Positions 1 through 7,162 of a stretch of DNA of 64,000 bases are shown here, in pieces; position 1 is the stretch's first letter, and each line of letters starts with the position of its first letter. Source of the DNA: Ruminococcus flavefaciens (lineage in GTDB: Bacteria; Bacillota; Clostridia; Oscillospirales; Ruminococcaceae); the NCBI RefSeq assembly GCF_900116855.1, contig NZ_UETD01000013.1, forward strand, positions 78,956 to 142,955, given 5' to 3'. The position numbers were made by a program, and so were the translations under genes. Below the pieces are notes generated by a model. That model saw nothing but the letters and a program-made list of their open reading frames with translations, had not been told where the DNA came from and did no database searches.

Positions 1-1
1 G

Positions 2-568
2 GATATTGCCGCCAGCGTTTCGGCAAGGGGCAGTCTCATATCTCTGGACAATGCCCGTGAGCTTGCAGATATGTGTCAGTCCGACACGCTTACTATACGC
101 AATGAGATAGACAAGCTGTGTGCGTATGCAGGAAAAAACGAGATAACTTCCGATATCCTGCATAATCTTGTACACAGACAGAGCGATGCTACGTTCTATA
201 AGCTTGCTGACGCTGTGGCAGCCTTCAACAAACGCGCTGCCTTTGACGCTCTTGATGAGCTTATGCAGGACAGGGACAACAGGGGAGCTGTTCTCGGTAA
301 TATCACCGCTTCCTTTATAGATATGTACCGTGCTGCCTGTGCAAGGCAGAAGGGAAGACAGATAGCTGATGTCAAGGCTGATTTCGGCTATGTATGGGAG
401 TTCAAGGTCAAGAATGCCTTCCGCGACAGCTCCAGAATGAGCATCAGGAGACTGCGTCAGTGCGTTGAGATACTTCGTGATACCAATATGATGCTGAATT
501 CGGGAAGCTGTGATGAGAAGATCGTACTTGAACAGACCGTCACAAAAATGCTCATGACAAAGAATTAG
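2..568 (+). CDS. holA: DNA polymerase III delta subunit, C-terminal part (5' end outside window)
   Basis: Delta subunit of the clamp loader, which opens the beta sliding clamp so it can be loaded on DNA. The reading frame is open from base 2 with no stop before the first ATG at 71, so the gene starts upstream of the window and the ATG at 71 is internal. The visible part carries the typical holA stretch with 'RNEIDKLCAYAG' (after the AAA+ core) and the all-helical C-terminal collar domain ending in 'LEQTVTKMLM'. It is followed after 11 bases by the RNase M5-like gene, so both are probably co-transcribed. Family assignment rests on sequence recognition of this C-terminal half only. Confidence 0.85.
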   Translation, partial: DIAASVSARGSLISLDNARELADMCQSDTLTIRNEIDKLCAYAGKNEITSDILHNLVHRQSDATFYKLADAVAAFNKRAAFDALDELMQDRDNRGAVLGNITASFIDMYRAACARQKGRQIADVKADFGYVWEFKVKNAFRDSSRMSIRRLRQCVEILRDTNMMLNSGSCDEKIVLEQTVTKMLMTKN

Positions 569-579
569 CGGAGGAGAAC

Positions 580-1179
580 ATGATAAAGATAGATGAAGCC
601 ATAATCGTGGAGGGAAAGTATGACAAAATAAAGCTTTCGTCCATAGTAGATGCAGTTATCATAATAACAAACGGCTTCGGTATTTTCAAAGACACGGAGA
701 AGCTGGAGCTTATCCGCTATTACGCAAGAAAAACAGGGATAATCATACTCACCGACTCTGACGCCGCAGGAAGAAAGATACGCGGCTATATCAAGGGTGC
801 TGTCGGGGACGGAAAGATAACCAATGTTTATATCCCCGATGTTTTCGGCAAGGAAAAACGTAAGGTGAAGCCCTCTGCCGAGGGAAAGCTTGGAGTAGAG
901 GGAATGGACCCGAAGGTGCTGCTGGAAGCTTTCGGAAAGTCGGGCATAACCGCTTCCGAGGGCGGAAAGCGCTCAGATATAACTAAGCTTACCCTTTATG
1001 AGCTGGGACTCAGCGGCGGCGAAAACAGCCGTGAGCTCAGGGAAAAGCTCCAGCGCCGTCTCGGACTGCCGAGACAGCTTTCCGCAGGTGCGCTTATAGA
1101 GGTCCTTTCCACTATGATGGACAGTGCTGAGCTTGCCCGTATCACAGGTGAGATAAAGGGGGAAAGCAATGGTATATAG
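580..1179 (+). CDS. rnmV: TOPRIM-domain ribonuclease M5-like protein
   Basis: 199 residues. The N-terminal TOPRIM domain has the acidic motifs seen in RNase M5: a Glu in 'IIVEGKYD' (about residue 11) and the DxD in 'TDSDAAG' (about residues 60-66). The C-terminal half, with 'LYELGLSGGENSRELREKLQRR' split over about residues 140-165, matches the second domain of RNase M5, which matures 5S rRNA in Firmicutes. The start ATG has AGCGGAGGAG at 567-576 as ribosome site. The 3' end overlaps the next gene by 11 bases, implying translational coupling. Usual RNase M5 is about 180-190 aa, so length fits. A related TOPRIM protein of other RNA specificity cannot be excluded. Confidence 0.75.
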   Translation: MIKIDEAIIVEGKYDKIKLSSIVDAVIIITNGFGIFKDTEKLELIRYYARKTGIIILTDSDAAGRKIRGYIKGAVGDGKITNVYIPDVFGKEKRKVKPSAEGKLGVEGMDPKVLLEAFGKSGITASEGGKRSDITKLTLYELGLSGGENSRELREKLQRRLGLPRQLSAGALIEVLSTMMDSAELARITGEIKGESNGI

Positions 1180-2548
1180 CAGCCTTCTTTTCATATACGG
1201 TTTTCTGCCCGTTTCGTTAATTCTGTACTATATAACACCGAAAAAATTCCGTGAGATGATGCTTCTTTTTCTCAGTGCCGCCTTCTGCTGCATGATAAGT
1301 TTGTATTTCCTCATTTTCATTGCAGTGTTTGCTGCTGTAAATTACATCTTCATGCACCTTATAAGCAGGTCACGCAGGAATGAGAAGCTTTCAGCTGTTC
1401 CTCTTGCAGTGGGGATAATAATTGATCTTGTAGCTGTATTTGCGTTCAGGACCGAGTTTTTCACTTGGCTGCACAGAATGATAAGAGCTCCCGAAGGCTT
1501 TTATCCCGTGGGAATTTCTTTCTTTGCACTTGGAGCTGTCGGAACTCTCATAGATGTGTACAAGGGCAGGATCAAAGCAGACAGGAACATGGTTCGTTTT
1601 GCATTGTACATAATGTTTTTCCCGAGACTGCTTATGGGACCGCTCCTCCGGTACAGAGTTTTCACCAATATTCTGAGCAACAGAAGCGAGAGCCTTTCGG
1701 AGATGGGCGTCGGAATGACCATATTTGTAAAGGGACTTGCAAAGAAAGTTATTGCCGCCGATAATCTGTATATGCTTTATACAGCAGCGAGAAGCGGTGA
1801 TGTCAGCGAGATATCTGCGGTTACAGCATGGCTGGGAGCCGTGGCTTATATCCTGTGCCTGTACTTTGAACTCTCGGGCTTTGCGGATATGGGAACGGGT
1901 ACAGCCTACCTGTTCGGACTCAAATTCCCCCAGAGCTTCAATTATCCCTTATTCAGCATCAGACTGAAGTATTTTGCGGCGCGATGGCAGTCTCAGGTGA
2001 CTCAGTGGCTGAGAAGATACATAACCAAGCCCATATATGGCGTTTGCAGTAAAAGATTGCTGCGCGAGATCGTGTTCATCATGGGCTGGGGACTTTTCGG
2101 GTTCTGGTATACAGTTGATCTCGGCGGTACAGTCTGGGGCATTCTGATCGGAACTGCTGTGATTATCGAGAGCAGGCTCCTCAAAAAGAAGATAATGAAT
2201 TTTACGGGTATGATATATACCTTTTTCACAGTAGTAATTCTTGGAGTTTTCTTGTCGGGAGACAGTCTCGGCGGCTCTGTGAGATATCTTTTTGCCATGG
2301 TGGGCGGCAACGGGATATTGGCTGATGCAGATGGGTTTTACCTTGTAAAAACCTATATTGTACTGCTGCTTGTTACCATGTATGCTTCGACCGATCTGTT
2401 CAGGAACCTCATGACCCGTACGGGAAGAAACAAAGTCAAGGCAGCTGTTATGGCTGTTTCTCCTGTTCTGGTGCTTGCGGTGCTTATTCTTTGCACTGCC
2501 GTTATTTCGTACAGCGGAAGCTCGGATATGCTTCTGATGAAGCTGTAA
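1169..2548 (+). CDS. MBOAT-family membrane protein (AlgI/DltB-like) lacking the catalytic histidine
   Basis: 459 residues with about ten membrane segments. The order of motifs follows AlgI-type O-acyltransferases, which pass acetyl groups across the membrane to an AlgJ-type partner: 'FFPRLLMGPLLRY' (about 150-162), 'GLAKKVIAADNLY' (about 188-200), 'SGFADMGTGTAYLFG' and 'FNYPL'. At the position of the family's 'RRWHISLS' this protein reads 'ARWQSQVT' (Gln274 for His), and at the catalytic 'GLWHG' it reads 'GFWYT' (Tyr314 for His). It overlaps the upstream gene by 11 bases and is followed by its usual DHHW partner, which is degenerate as well. I infer an enzymatically inactive or repurposed pair; the ORF itself is intact. 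Confidence 0.8.
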   Translation: MVYSSLLFIYGFLPVSLILYYITPKKFREMMLLFLSAAFCCMISLYFLIFIAVFAAVNYIFMHLISRSRRNEKLSAVPLAVGIIIDLVAVFAFRTEFFTWLHRMIRAPEGFYPVGISFFALGAVGTLIDVYKGRIKADRNMVRFALYIMFFPRLLMGPLLRYRVFTNILSNRSESLSEMGVGMTIFVKGLAKKVIAADNLYMLYTAARSGDVSEISAVTAWLGAVAYILCLYFELSGFADMGTGTAYLFGLKFPQSFNYPLFSIRLKYFAARWQSQVTQWLRRYITKPIYGVCSKRLLREIVFIMGWGLFGFWYTVDLGGTVWGILIGTAVIIESRLLKKKIMNFTGMIYTFFTVVILGVFLSGDSLGGSVRYLFAMVGGNGILADADGFYLVKTYIVLLLVTMYASTDLFRNLMTRTGRNKVKAAVMAVSPVLVLAVLILCTAVISYSGSSDMLLMKL

Positions 2549-2560
2549 GGAGGTGGAGAT

Positions 2561-3691
2561 ATGATGAAGCTTACAAGCAGGATAACTGCTCTGCTGACTC
2601 TTGCGTTTATAGCAGTTTTCTCGGCAATGACCTTCTTTGGCGGAAAACGTGATATCTCTCCCGAGGAGAACAGAGTCCTTGCCAAGGCTCCCGAATTGAA
2701 TGCCAAAGAGCTTTATGACGGCAGAACAGGTGAGAAGCTCGACAGATATGTTACCGACCATTTTGCAGGACGAAACAGATGGCTTGTGGGAAGCTCTCTC
2801 ATACAGACGGAACTCTCCGAGAGCATTGTCAACGGCGTATATGTCAGCGACGACAGACTCATAAGCACCGATGACAAAGGTATCACAGACGCTTCTGCTA
2901 TGGCGGAGGTATTTGACAGCTTTGCAGAAAACTATGACGGAATGGTTTATTTTGCTGCGATCCCTACCTCAGCAGGCGTTTACGGAGACGTTCTTCCCGG
3001 GCATATTGTCAGGCAGACGGAAAGCCAGCAGATAAACGCGCTCTATTACGCTATGGACAGCGATATACGAAAGATCGATGCATATAATATACTTAAAATG
3101 CTCAAGGATAACTATATTTATTACCGAAACGATACTAAATGGACGAGCTACGGGGCATACTGTGTATATAAAACTGTCATACAGAAGCTTGGCTTTCAGC
3201 CTAACTCATACGACAAATACAGTATCGAGCACGTTACTGATAATTTCCGCGGCAACCTCTATAACAGGACACTTTCACGCCGTCCCAAGGCGGATATAAT
3301 GGATATCTATGAGTATCATAACGGCGCGGAGGTAACTTCGTGCATCGTAGTTCGCAGGGACGGTATAAATGCCGAGGGGCAGATATTCGACAGGGAAAAG
3401 CTTGAAACAGGGGATAAGTATTCCATGTATCTCGGGGACGCTGTTCCGATCATGAGGATAACCACATCTGCCAACACGGATAAAAAGCTCCTCGTGATAA
3501 AGGACGATTTCGGCGATTGCTTCGTGCCGTTTCTTTTTCAGCATTACAGTGAGATAACGGTAGTCGATCCTTCGGTGATGACCGGAAAGCTGTCGGACTA
3601 TGTAAATGCTGACGATTATGGACAGACACTGTTTCTGTTCGGGACAGATTCATTGAGTGACAGGGAAATGATGTCAAAAATCACACCATGA
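2561..3691 (+). CDS. DHHW/AlgJ-like extracytoplasmic protein with altered active site
   Basis: 376 residues with one N-terminal membrane anchor (about 5-25), then 'SPEENRVLAKAPEL', typical of the DHHW family that partners MBOAT proteins in cell-wall polysaccharide O-acetylation. The signature 'TDHHWT' is here 'NDTKWT' (Asp191-Thr192-Lys193-Trp194), and the nucleophile motif 'KDSYANSF' is 'KDDFGDCF' (Asp316 in place of Ser). The fold-determining surroundings ('YYR..', 'GAY', 'FRGNLY', 'FVPFL..HYSEI..VDP') are kept. Ribosome site AAGGAGGTGG lies 7 bases before the ATG. It is co-transcribed with the MBOAT gene (12-base gap). Loss of all expected catalytic side chains suggests a binding or structural role. 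Confidence 0.8.
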   Translation: MMKLTSRITALLTLAFIAVFSAMTFFGGKRDISPEENRVLAKAPELNAKELYDGRTGEKLDRYVTDHFAGRNRWLVGSSLIQTELSESIVNGVYVSDDRLISTDDKGITDASAMAEVFDSFAENYDGMVYFAAIPTSAGVYGDVLPGHIVRQTESQQINALYYAMDSDIRKIDAYNILKMLKDNYIYYRNDTKWTSYGAYCVYKTVIQKLGFQPNSYDKYSIEHVTDNFRGNLYNRTLSRRPKADIMDIYEYHNGAEVTSCIVVRRDGINAEGQIFDREKLETGDKYSMYLGDAVPIMRITTSANTDKKLLVIKDDFGDCFVPFLFQHYSEITVVDPSVMTGKLSDYVNADDYGQTLFLFGTDSLSDREMMSKITP

Positions 3692-3705
3692 AAGGAATGA
3701 TATGA

Positions 3706-4488
3706 ATGAAAGCATTAGTTACGGGAGCAACATCCGGTATAGGACAGAGTATTGCAAGAAAGCTTGCAAAAAGAGGCTGGGAGCTCATACTCACAGGCAG
3801 GAATGAGGAAGCTCTAAAGGAGATGCAGAAAACTCTCGGCAAGGGCACAGAGATAATCGCTGCCGATCTTGCAAAAAAGGAGGAGGTATTCAGAGTCTAT
3901 AAGTTCTGTCAGGGCAAGGAAGTGGATATGCTTGTAAACAATGCAGGCTACGGTCTGTTCGGAAAATTCGACGAGACTGACCTTGAAGACGAGCTGAATA
4001 TGATAAACGTTAATATCACCGCACTTCATATACTGACAAAGCTTTTTTTACGCGACTTCAAGAAGCAGGACCACGGTACTATACTGAATGTGGCTTCTGC
4101 GGCGGGCTTCATGTCAGGACCTCTCATGGCTGCATACTACGCCTCAAAGAACTATGTACTCCGCCTGTCACTGGCAATATATGAGGAGCTTCGCCGTGAC
4201 AAGTCAAATGTTACCATTACGGTGCTTTGTCCCGGACCTGTTGCTACAAACTTCAATAACCGCGCAGGAGTCAGCTTTTCCGTGAAGCCCATAACTGCGG
4301 ATTATGCTGCTGAATATGCGCTTCATAAGGCAATGACAGGAAAGTTCTTTGCCGTTCCGGGGCTGACCGTAAGACTCGGCACATGGGGAGCACGTTTCGT
4401 TCCGCACAAGCTTCTTTCTGCTATCGTATACAATATCCAGCAGGCAAAGAAAACTGCCGACGGAAAGGAAAAGGCACTGAATAAATGA
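3706..4488 (+). CDS. Short-chain dehydrogenase/reductase (DltE-like)
   Basis: 260 residues, classical SDR. The cofactor-binding 'TGATSGIG' is at residues 6-13, 'NNAGYG' at 78-83, and the catalytic residues appear as Ser131 and Y144-xxx-K148. Arg32 after the second strand suggests NADP(H) preference. It reduces or oxidises an unknown hydroxyl/ketone substrate in the cytoplasm. I chose ATG 3706 because AAAGGA at 3691-3696 is suitably placed. The stop overlaps the next start by 4 bases (ATGA), so it sits in the middle of the 580-5024 operon; the neighbouring acyltransferase-like genes hint at envelope chemistry but do not fix a substrate. Confidence 0.85.
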   Translation: MKALVTGATSGIGQSIARKLAKRGWELILTGRNEEALKEMQKTLGKGTEIIAADLAKKEEVFRVYKFCQGKEVDMLVNNAGYGLFGKFDETDLEDELNMINVNITALHILTKLFLRDFKKQDHGTILNVASAAGFMSGPLMAAYYASKNYVLRLSLAIYEELRRDKSNVTITVLCPGPVATNFNNRAGVSFSVKPITADYAAEYALHKAMTGKFFAVPGLTVRLGTWGARFVPHKLLSAIVYNIQQAKKTADGKEKALNK

Positions 4489-5024
4489 GAGACATAAGCT
4501 ACAGAGTAGCGCTGGGTGGTATCGTTTCCGCACTTTGTCTGGTGACGATGTTCCTTGCGGGAGTAATCCCTGCGCTTTATCTGCTGCTTCCGGGGATAGC
4601 AGGCATACTGCTGATGATAATTGCCGTTGAGGTAAATATACCTTGGGCATTTCTGACGTATCTGTCGGTAAGCCTGCTTTCCCTGTTCATAACCTTCGAT
4701 AAGGAAGCTGCACTGATATTTATAATGTTCTTCGGACATTATCCCATACTCAGATTCTATATCCGGAAGATACCACTGAAGCTTCTGAGACTGATCGTTA
4801 AGCTGATACTGTTCAATGCTTGTATCATCGGATATTTCTATGTTACGGTATATATTTTCGGACTTGATGAGATGCTGGACGAATTCAGCGATTTCGGAAG
4901 ATACGGTGCATACATAATGCTTGGTATCTGCAACATGATCTTCCTTGTGTATGATCTTGATCTGGACTTTATGTACAGAATATACCAGAAAAGGATAATG
5001 CCAAAATTCAAACAAAAAAGATAG
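4485..5024 (+). CDS. Integral membrane protein of unknown function
   Basis: 179 residues with about five hydrophobic segments (roughly 12-32, 33-50, 52-70, 80-100, 108-128 and a last one near 145-165). The arrangement, with a positively charged short N-terminus and compact loops, recalls small substrate-binding ECF-type or DUF-class membrane proteins, but I do not recognise a defining motif. It is translationally coupled (4-base overlap) to the dehydrogenase and is the last gene of the operon, followed immediately by a terminator. Confidence 0.7.
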   Translation: MRDISYRVALGGIVSALCLVTMFLAGVIPALYLLLPGIAGILLMIIAVEVNIPWAFLTYLSVSLLSLFITFDKEAALIFIMFFGHYPILRFYIRKIPLKLLRLIVKLILFNACIIGYFYVTVYIFGLDEMLDEFSDFGRYGAYIMLGICNMIFLVYDLDLDFMYRIYQKRIMPKFKQKR

Positions 5025-5063
5025 ACCGCTCCGATTTTCAGTACAATTCGGGACGGTCTTTTT
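5024..5063 (+). terminator. Rho-independent terminator after the holA-containing operon
   Basis: GACCG ... CGGTC outer stem (5024-5028 / 5054-5058) with inner TCCGA/TTCGG pairing and a run of five T. It begins within the stop codon of the last operon gene. Confidence 0.8.
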
Positions 5064-5070
5064 ATATGAC

Positions 5071-5099
5071 TTGATTTCTTAATAATTATGTGCTATAAT
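5071..5099 (+). promoter_or_regulatory. Sigma-A promoter of the nucleosidase gene
   Basis: TTGATT, 17-base spacer, TATAAT, 33 bases upstream of the ATG at 5132. Confidence 0.65.
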
Positions 5100-5131
5100 A
5101 AAAACGTAATTTTTTATTTGGAGTGATAACA

Positions 5132-5809
5132 ATGAAGACTATAGCTATAATCGGAGCAATGCCATCAGAACTTGCTGACATAAGAGAGATACTCGGTAAA
5201 GCCGAGATAAAGCGTATCTCAGGCTTCGATTTTTACATCAATGAAAGAAACGGCAAAACTGTGGTCAATGCCTGCTGCGGAATAGCAAAGGTAAATGCAG
5301 CGCTTTGTACACAGGTAATGATAGATAATTTCCACCCTGACTGTGTGATCAATACGGGTATTGCAGGCGGAATGAACAGTGCAGTAAAGGTCTGCGATAT
5401 CGTGATCTCAACAGAGGTGCTGCCTCATGATCTGGATCTCCATTTCCTCAAGGATTACCCTCCCTATTGTGCAATATTCAAGGCTGACGACGTGCTTATG
5501 GATACTGCTGAAAAGGTGTGCGGAGAATTCGGAGTAAAATCCTTCAGAGGCAGGATCGTTTCGGGAGAAGCATTCATTTCAAGCAATGATGTGAAGAATT
5601 CTATTCAGGAAAGATTCGATCCCTATGCCGTTGATATGGAGAGTGCTGCGGTGGGACACTGCTGCTATCTCAATGAGCTTCCCTATGTAAGCGTCCGCTG
5701 CATATCAGACAATGCAGATGACGAGGGAGCAATGTCATTTGACGAATTTGAAAAGATTGCAGCAAAGCGCGTTGCGGAGATCGTTCTCCGAATGGCAGAG
5801 CTGCTCTGA
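5132..5809 (+). CDS. mtnN: 5'-methylthioadenosine/S-adenosylhomocysteine nucleosidase
   Basis: 225 residues. Hydrolyses the N-glycosidic bond of MTA and SAH to adenine and the thioribose compound, in methionine salvage and removal of SAM by-products. Family motifs are 'IIGAMPSEL' (acid Glu13), 'INTGIAGGM' (ribose/adenine pocket), 'VDMESAAVGH' (the methionine-glutamate pair contacting ribose) and 'RCISDNADDEG' (purine N7-protonating Asp). The frame is open from a GTG at 5123, but TTGGAG at 5118-5123 lies 8 bases before ATG 5132, so I use that start. Length matches the family (about 230 aa). The next gene follows after 15 bases. Confidence 0.92.
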   Translation: MKTIAIIGAMPSELADIREILGKAEIKRISGFDFYINERNGKTVVNACCGIAKVNAALCTQVMIDNFHPDCVINTGIAGGMNSAVKVCDIVISTEVLPHDLDLHFLKDYPPYCAIFKADDVLMDTAEKVCGEFGVKSFRGRIVSGEAFISSNDVKNSIQERFDPYAVDMESAAVGHCCYLNELPYVSVRCISDNADDEGAMSFDEFEKIAAKRVAEIVLRMAELL

Positions 5810-5824
5810 AAGGAGTAACCTAAA

Positions 5825-6736
5825 ATGAAAAAAATCATCTCACTCATTTCATCTATCGTGCTTGCAGCAGGTATGACTACTGCTCTGGCAGCAAATGCAG
5901 AAGAGGAAAAAAAGATAGAGATAGACTACAAGCCGTCTTTCTACTTTAAGGCTGAAGAGGGCACAGGCGTTGAGGTACTCAAGTATGGTACCGTATTCGT
6001 AAACAAGACTGTTGCAGGAGAAGGTGCAAAGGTATCAGCATCTGTATACTTTAAAGACGATGATAAGTGTGCAGGTCAGGTATTTGCAAAGTGGAACTGT
6101 GATAATCCTGATCTTCAGCTTACCGATCTGACAGGACCGTTTGCAAAGGCAGGCAATTGTCCTTTCAAGATCACAGGAATCAATTCGGATGCGGATCTTG
6201 TAAACACTATGGATACTTTCCCTGATTTAAATATGCTGATCATCAACTATATGGATACAAATGTAATGAGACCCATGCAGCTTGCAGGTTCTGCTTCCGA
6301 TGATTATCCGCTGGCTTACTTCAGCGCAAAATTCAAGGATGGTGCAGCAGGCGGAAGCTATGATATCAAAATGTATGATGACGGCAAAACATTTCGTACC
6401 AATGTTGCACCGAGATTTGTTGATGATCTTTCAATAAGTGTTGATATTTTCCCTGCTGAGGACAGCGAGAGCCTTCGTGTCAATGCTTCTGACAGAAAGC
6501 TTGGCGATATAAACAACGACGGAAAGATCGACGCAGTTGATGCTTCGGGAATCCTTGCAGCTTATGCTAAGATATCGTCAAATAAGGATTCCGAGATGAC
6601 AGCTGACCAGATGGCTGCCGCTGACGTTGACGGCAACAGAAAGGTCGACGCAGTTGACGCCAGCAACGTTCTCGGATATTATGCTTACATTTCGGGAAGC
6701 GGTTCAGGCACACTCAACGAATTCGTGAAGAAGTGA
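5825..6736 (+). CDS. Secreted dockerin protein with N-terminal beta-sandwich domain
   Basis: 303 residues. A signal peptide (residues 1-25, cleavage likely after 'AANA') precedes a domain of about 200 residues that looks like a cohesin-type or carbohydrate-binding beta-sandwich ('YFKAEEGTGVEVL', 'YDIKMYDDGKTF'), then a type I dockerin. The two calcium loops are visible as 'DINNDGKIDAVD' and 'DVDGNRKVDAVD', each followed by a helix, so the protein should plug into a cellulosomal cohesin outside the cell. No catalytic motif is seen. AAAGGAG lies 8 bases before the ATG. It is 15 bases downstream of mtnN and may share its transcript, an odd pairing. Confidence 0.8.
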   Translation: MKKIISLISSIVLAAGMTTALAANAEEEKKIEIDYKPSFYFKAEEGTGVEVLKYGTVFVNKTVAGEGAKVSASVYFKDDDKCAGQVFAKWNCDNPDLQLTDLTGPFAKAGNCPFKITGINSDADLVNTMDTFPDLNMLIINYMDTNVMRPMQLAGSASDDYPLAYFSAKFKDGAAGGSYDIKMYDDGKTFRTNVAPRFVDDLSISVDIFPAEDSESLRVNASDRKLGDINNDGKIDAVDASGILAAYAKISSNKDSEMTADQMAAADVDGNRKVDAVDASNVLGYYAYISGSGSGTLNEFVKK

Positions 6737-6780
6737 TAATAAAAAAGCAGCTGTTTACGGACAGCGACAATATCTGAATA

Positions 6781-6829
6781 AAAGCCATAGTATTTCTGAT
6801 TTTAGGTCAGTGGTACTATGGCTTTTTTT
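6781..6829 (+). terminator. Rho-independent terminator after the dockerin gene
   Basis: GCCATAGTA / TACTATGGC stem with an inner CTGA/TCAG helix, followed by seven T. Confidence 0.85.
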
Positions 6830-6867
6830 AATTGCGGCAGTGTTTTATAATGACACATTTAAATCGG

Positions 6868-7040
6868 AATTTAGCGCGTATGCGCTAAGTTGATAGTTGA
6901 AAGTTGAGAGTTGAGAGTTAATGTGTTCGCTTCGCTCACAATATTTAAATACTGTCGCCGCAGGCGACTCCACAACTTTCAACTCTAAACTCTCAACTCT
7001 AAACTCAAATCAAAATTTAGCTTTGCTAAATTTTGATTTA
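6868..7040. repeat. Inverted-repeat cluster with 7-base tandem units
   Basis: The 425-base gap between 6736 and 7163 holds no gene. It contains a hairpin TAGCGC-GTAT-GCGCTA (about 6872-6887), tandem AGTTGAN units (about 6887-6920), short hairpins 'GTTCGCTTCGCTCAC' and 'GTCGCCGCAGGCGAC', a complementary arm of CAACTCT-type units (about 6971-7005), and a perfect 15-bp stem with a TTT loop at 7008-7040. The arms pair with each other only in part. This resembles non-coding palindromic elements that accumulate between genes; no transposase is present. Confidence 0.6.
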
Positions 7041-7056
7041 CCTGAATAAACACACT

Positions 7057-7087
7057 GCCCCTGAGCATCTTTGTAACGCTCAGGGGC
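7057..7087. other. Perfect 10-bp hairpin of unknown role
   Basis: GCCCCTGAGC and GCTCAGGGGC flank an 11-base loop. There is no T-run on either side, so it is not a typical intrinsic terminator; it could be a processing site or part of the adjacent repeat cluster. Confidence 0.5.
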
Positions 7088-7125
7088 AATATCTATATGT
7101 TCAACTGTCTTCATAGAAGATTCTT

Positions 7126-7156
7126 ATAAAAATACGGGAACGCCAAGCGTTCCCGT
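7126..7156 (-). terminator. Rho-independent terminator of the symporter gene
   Basis: Ten-bp stem ACGGGAACGC/GCGTTCCCGT with a 3-base loop, followed on the minus strand by ATTTTTAT. Confidence 0.85.
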
Positions 7157-7162
7157 TTACTT

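Noticed and set aside
1949..2761. Minus-strand ORF of 270 codons opposite the MBOAT gene
   Set aside because: It overlaps two well-supported plus-strand genes, lacks a ribosome site and has a composition unlike real proteins here.
6868..7040. CRISPR array in the repeat-rich gap
   Set aside because: Units are 7 bases, contiguous and without spacers; no cas genes are near.
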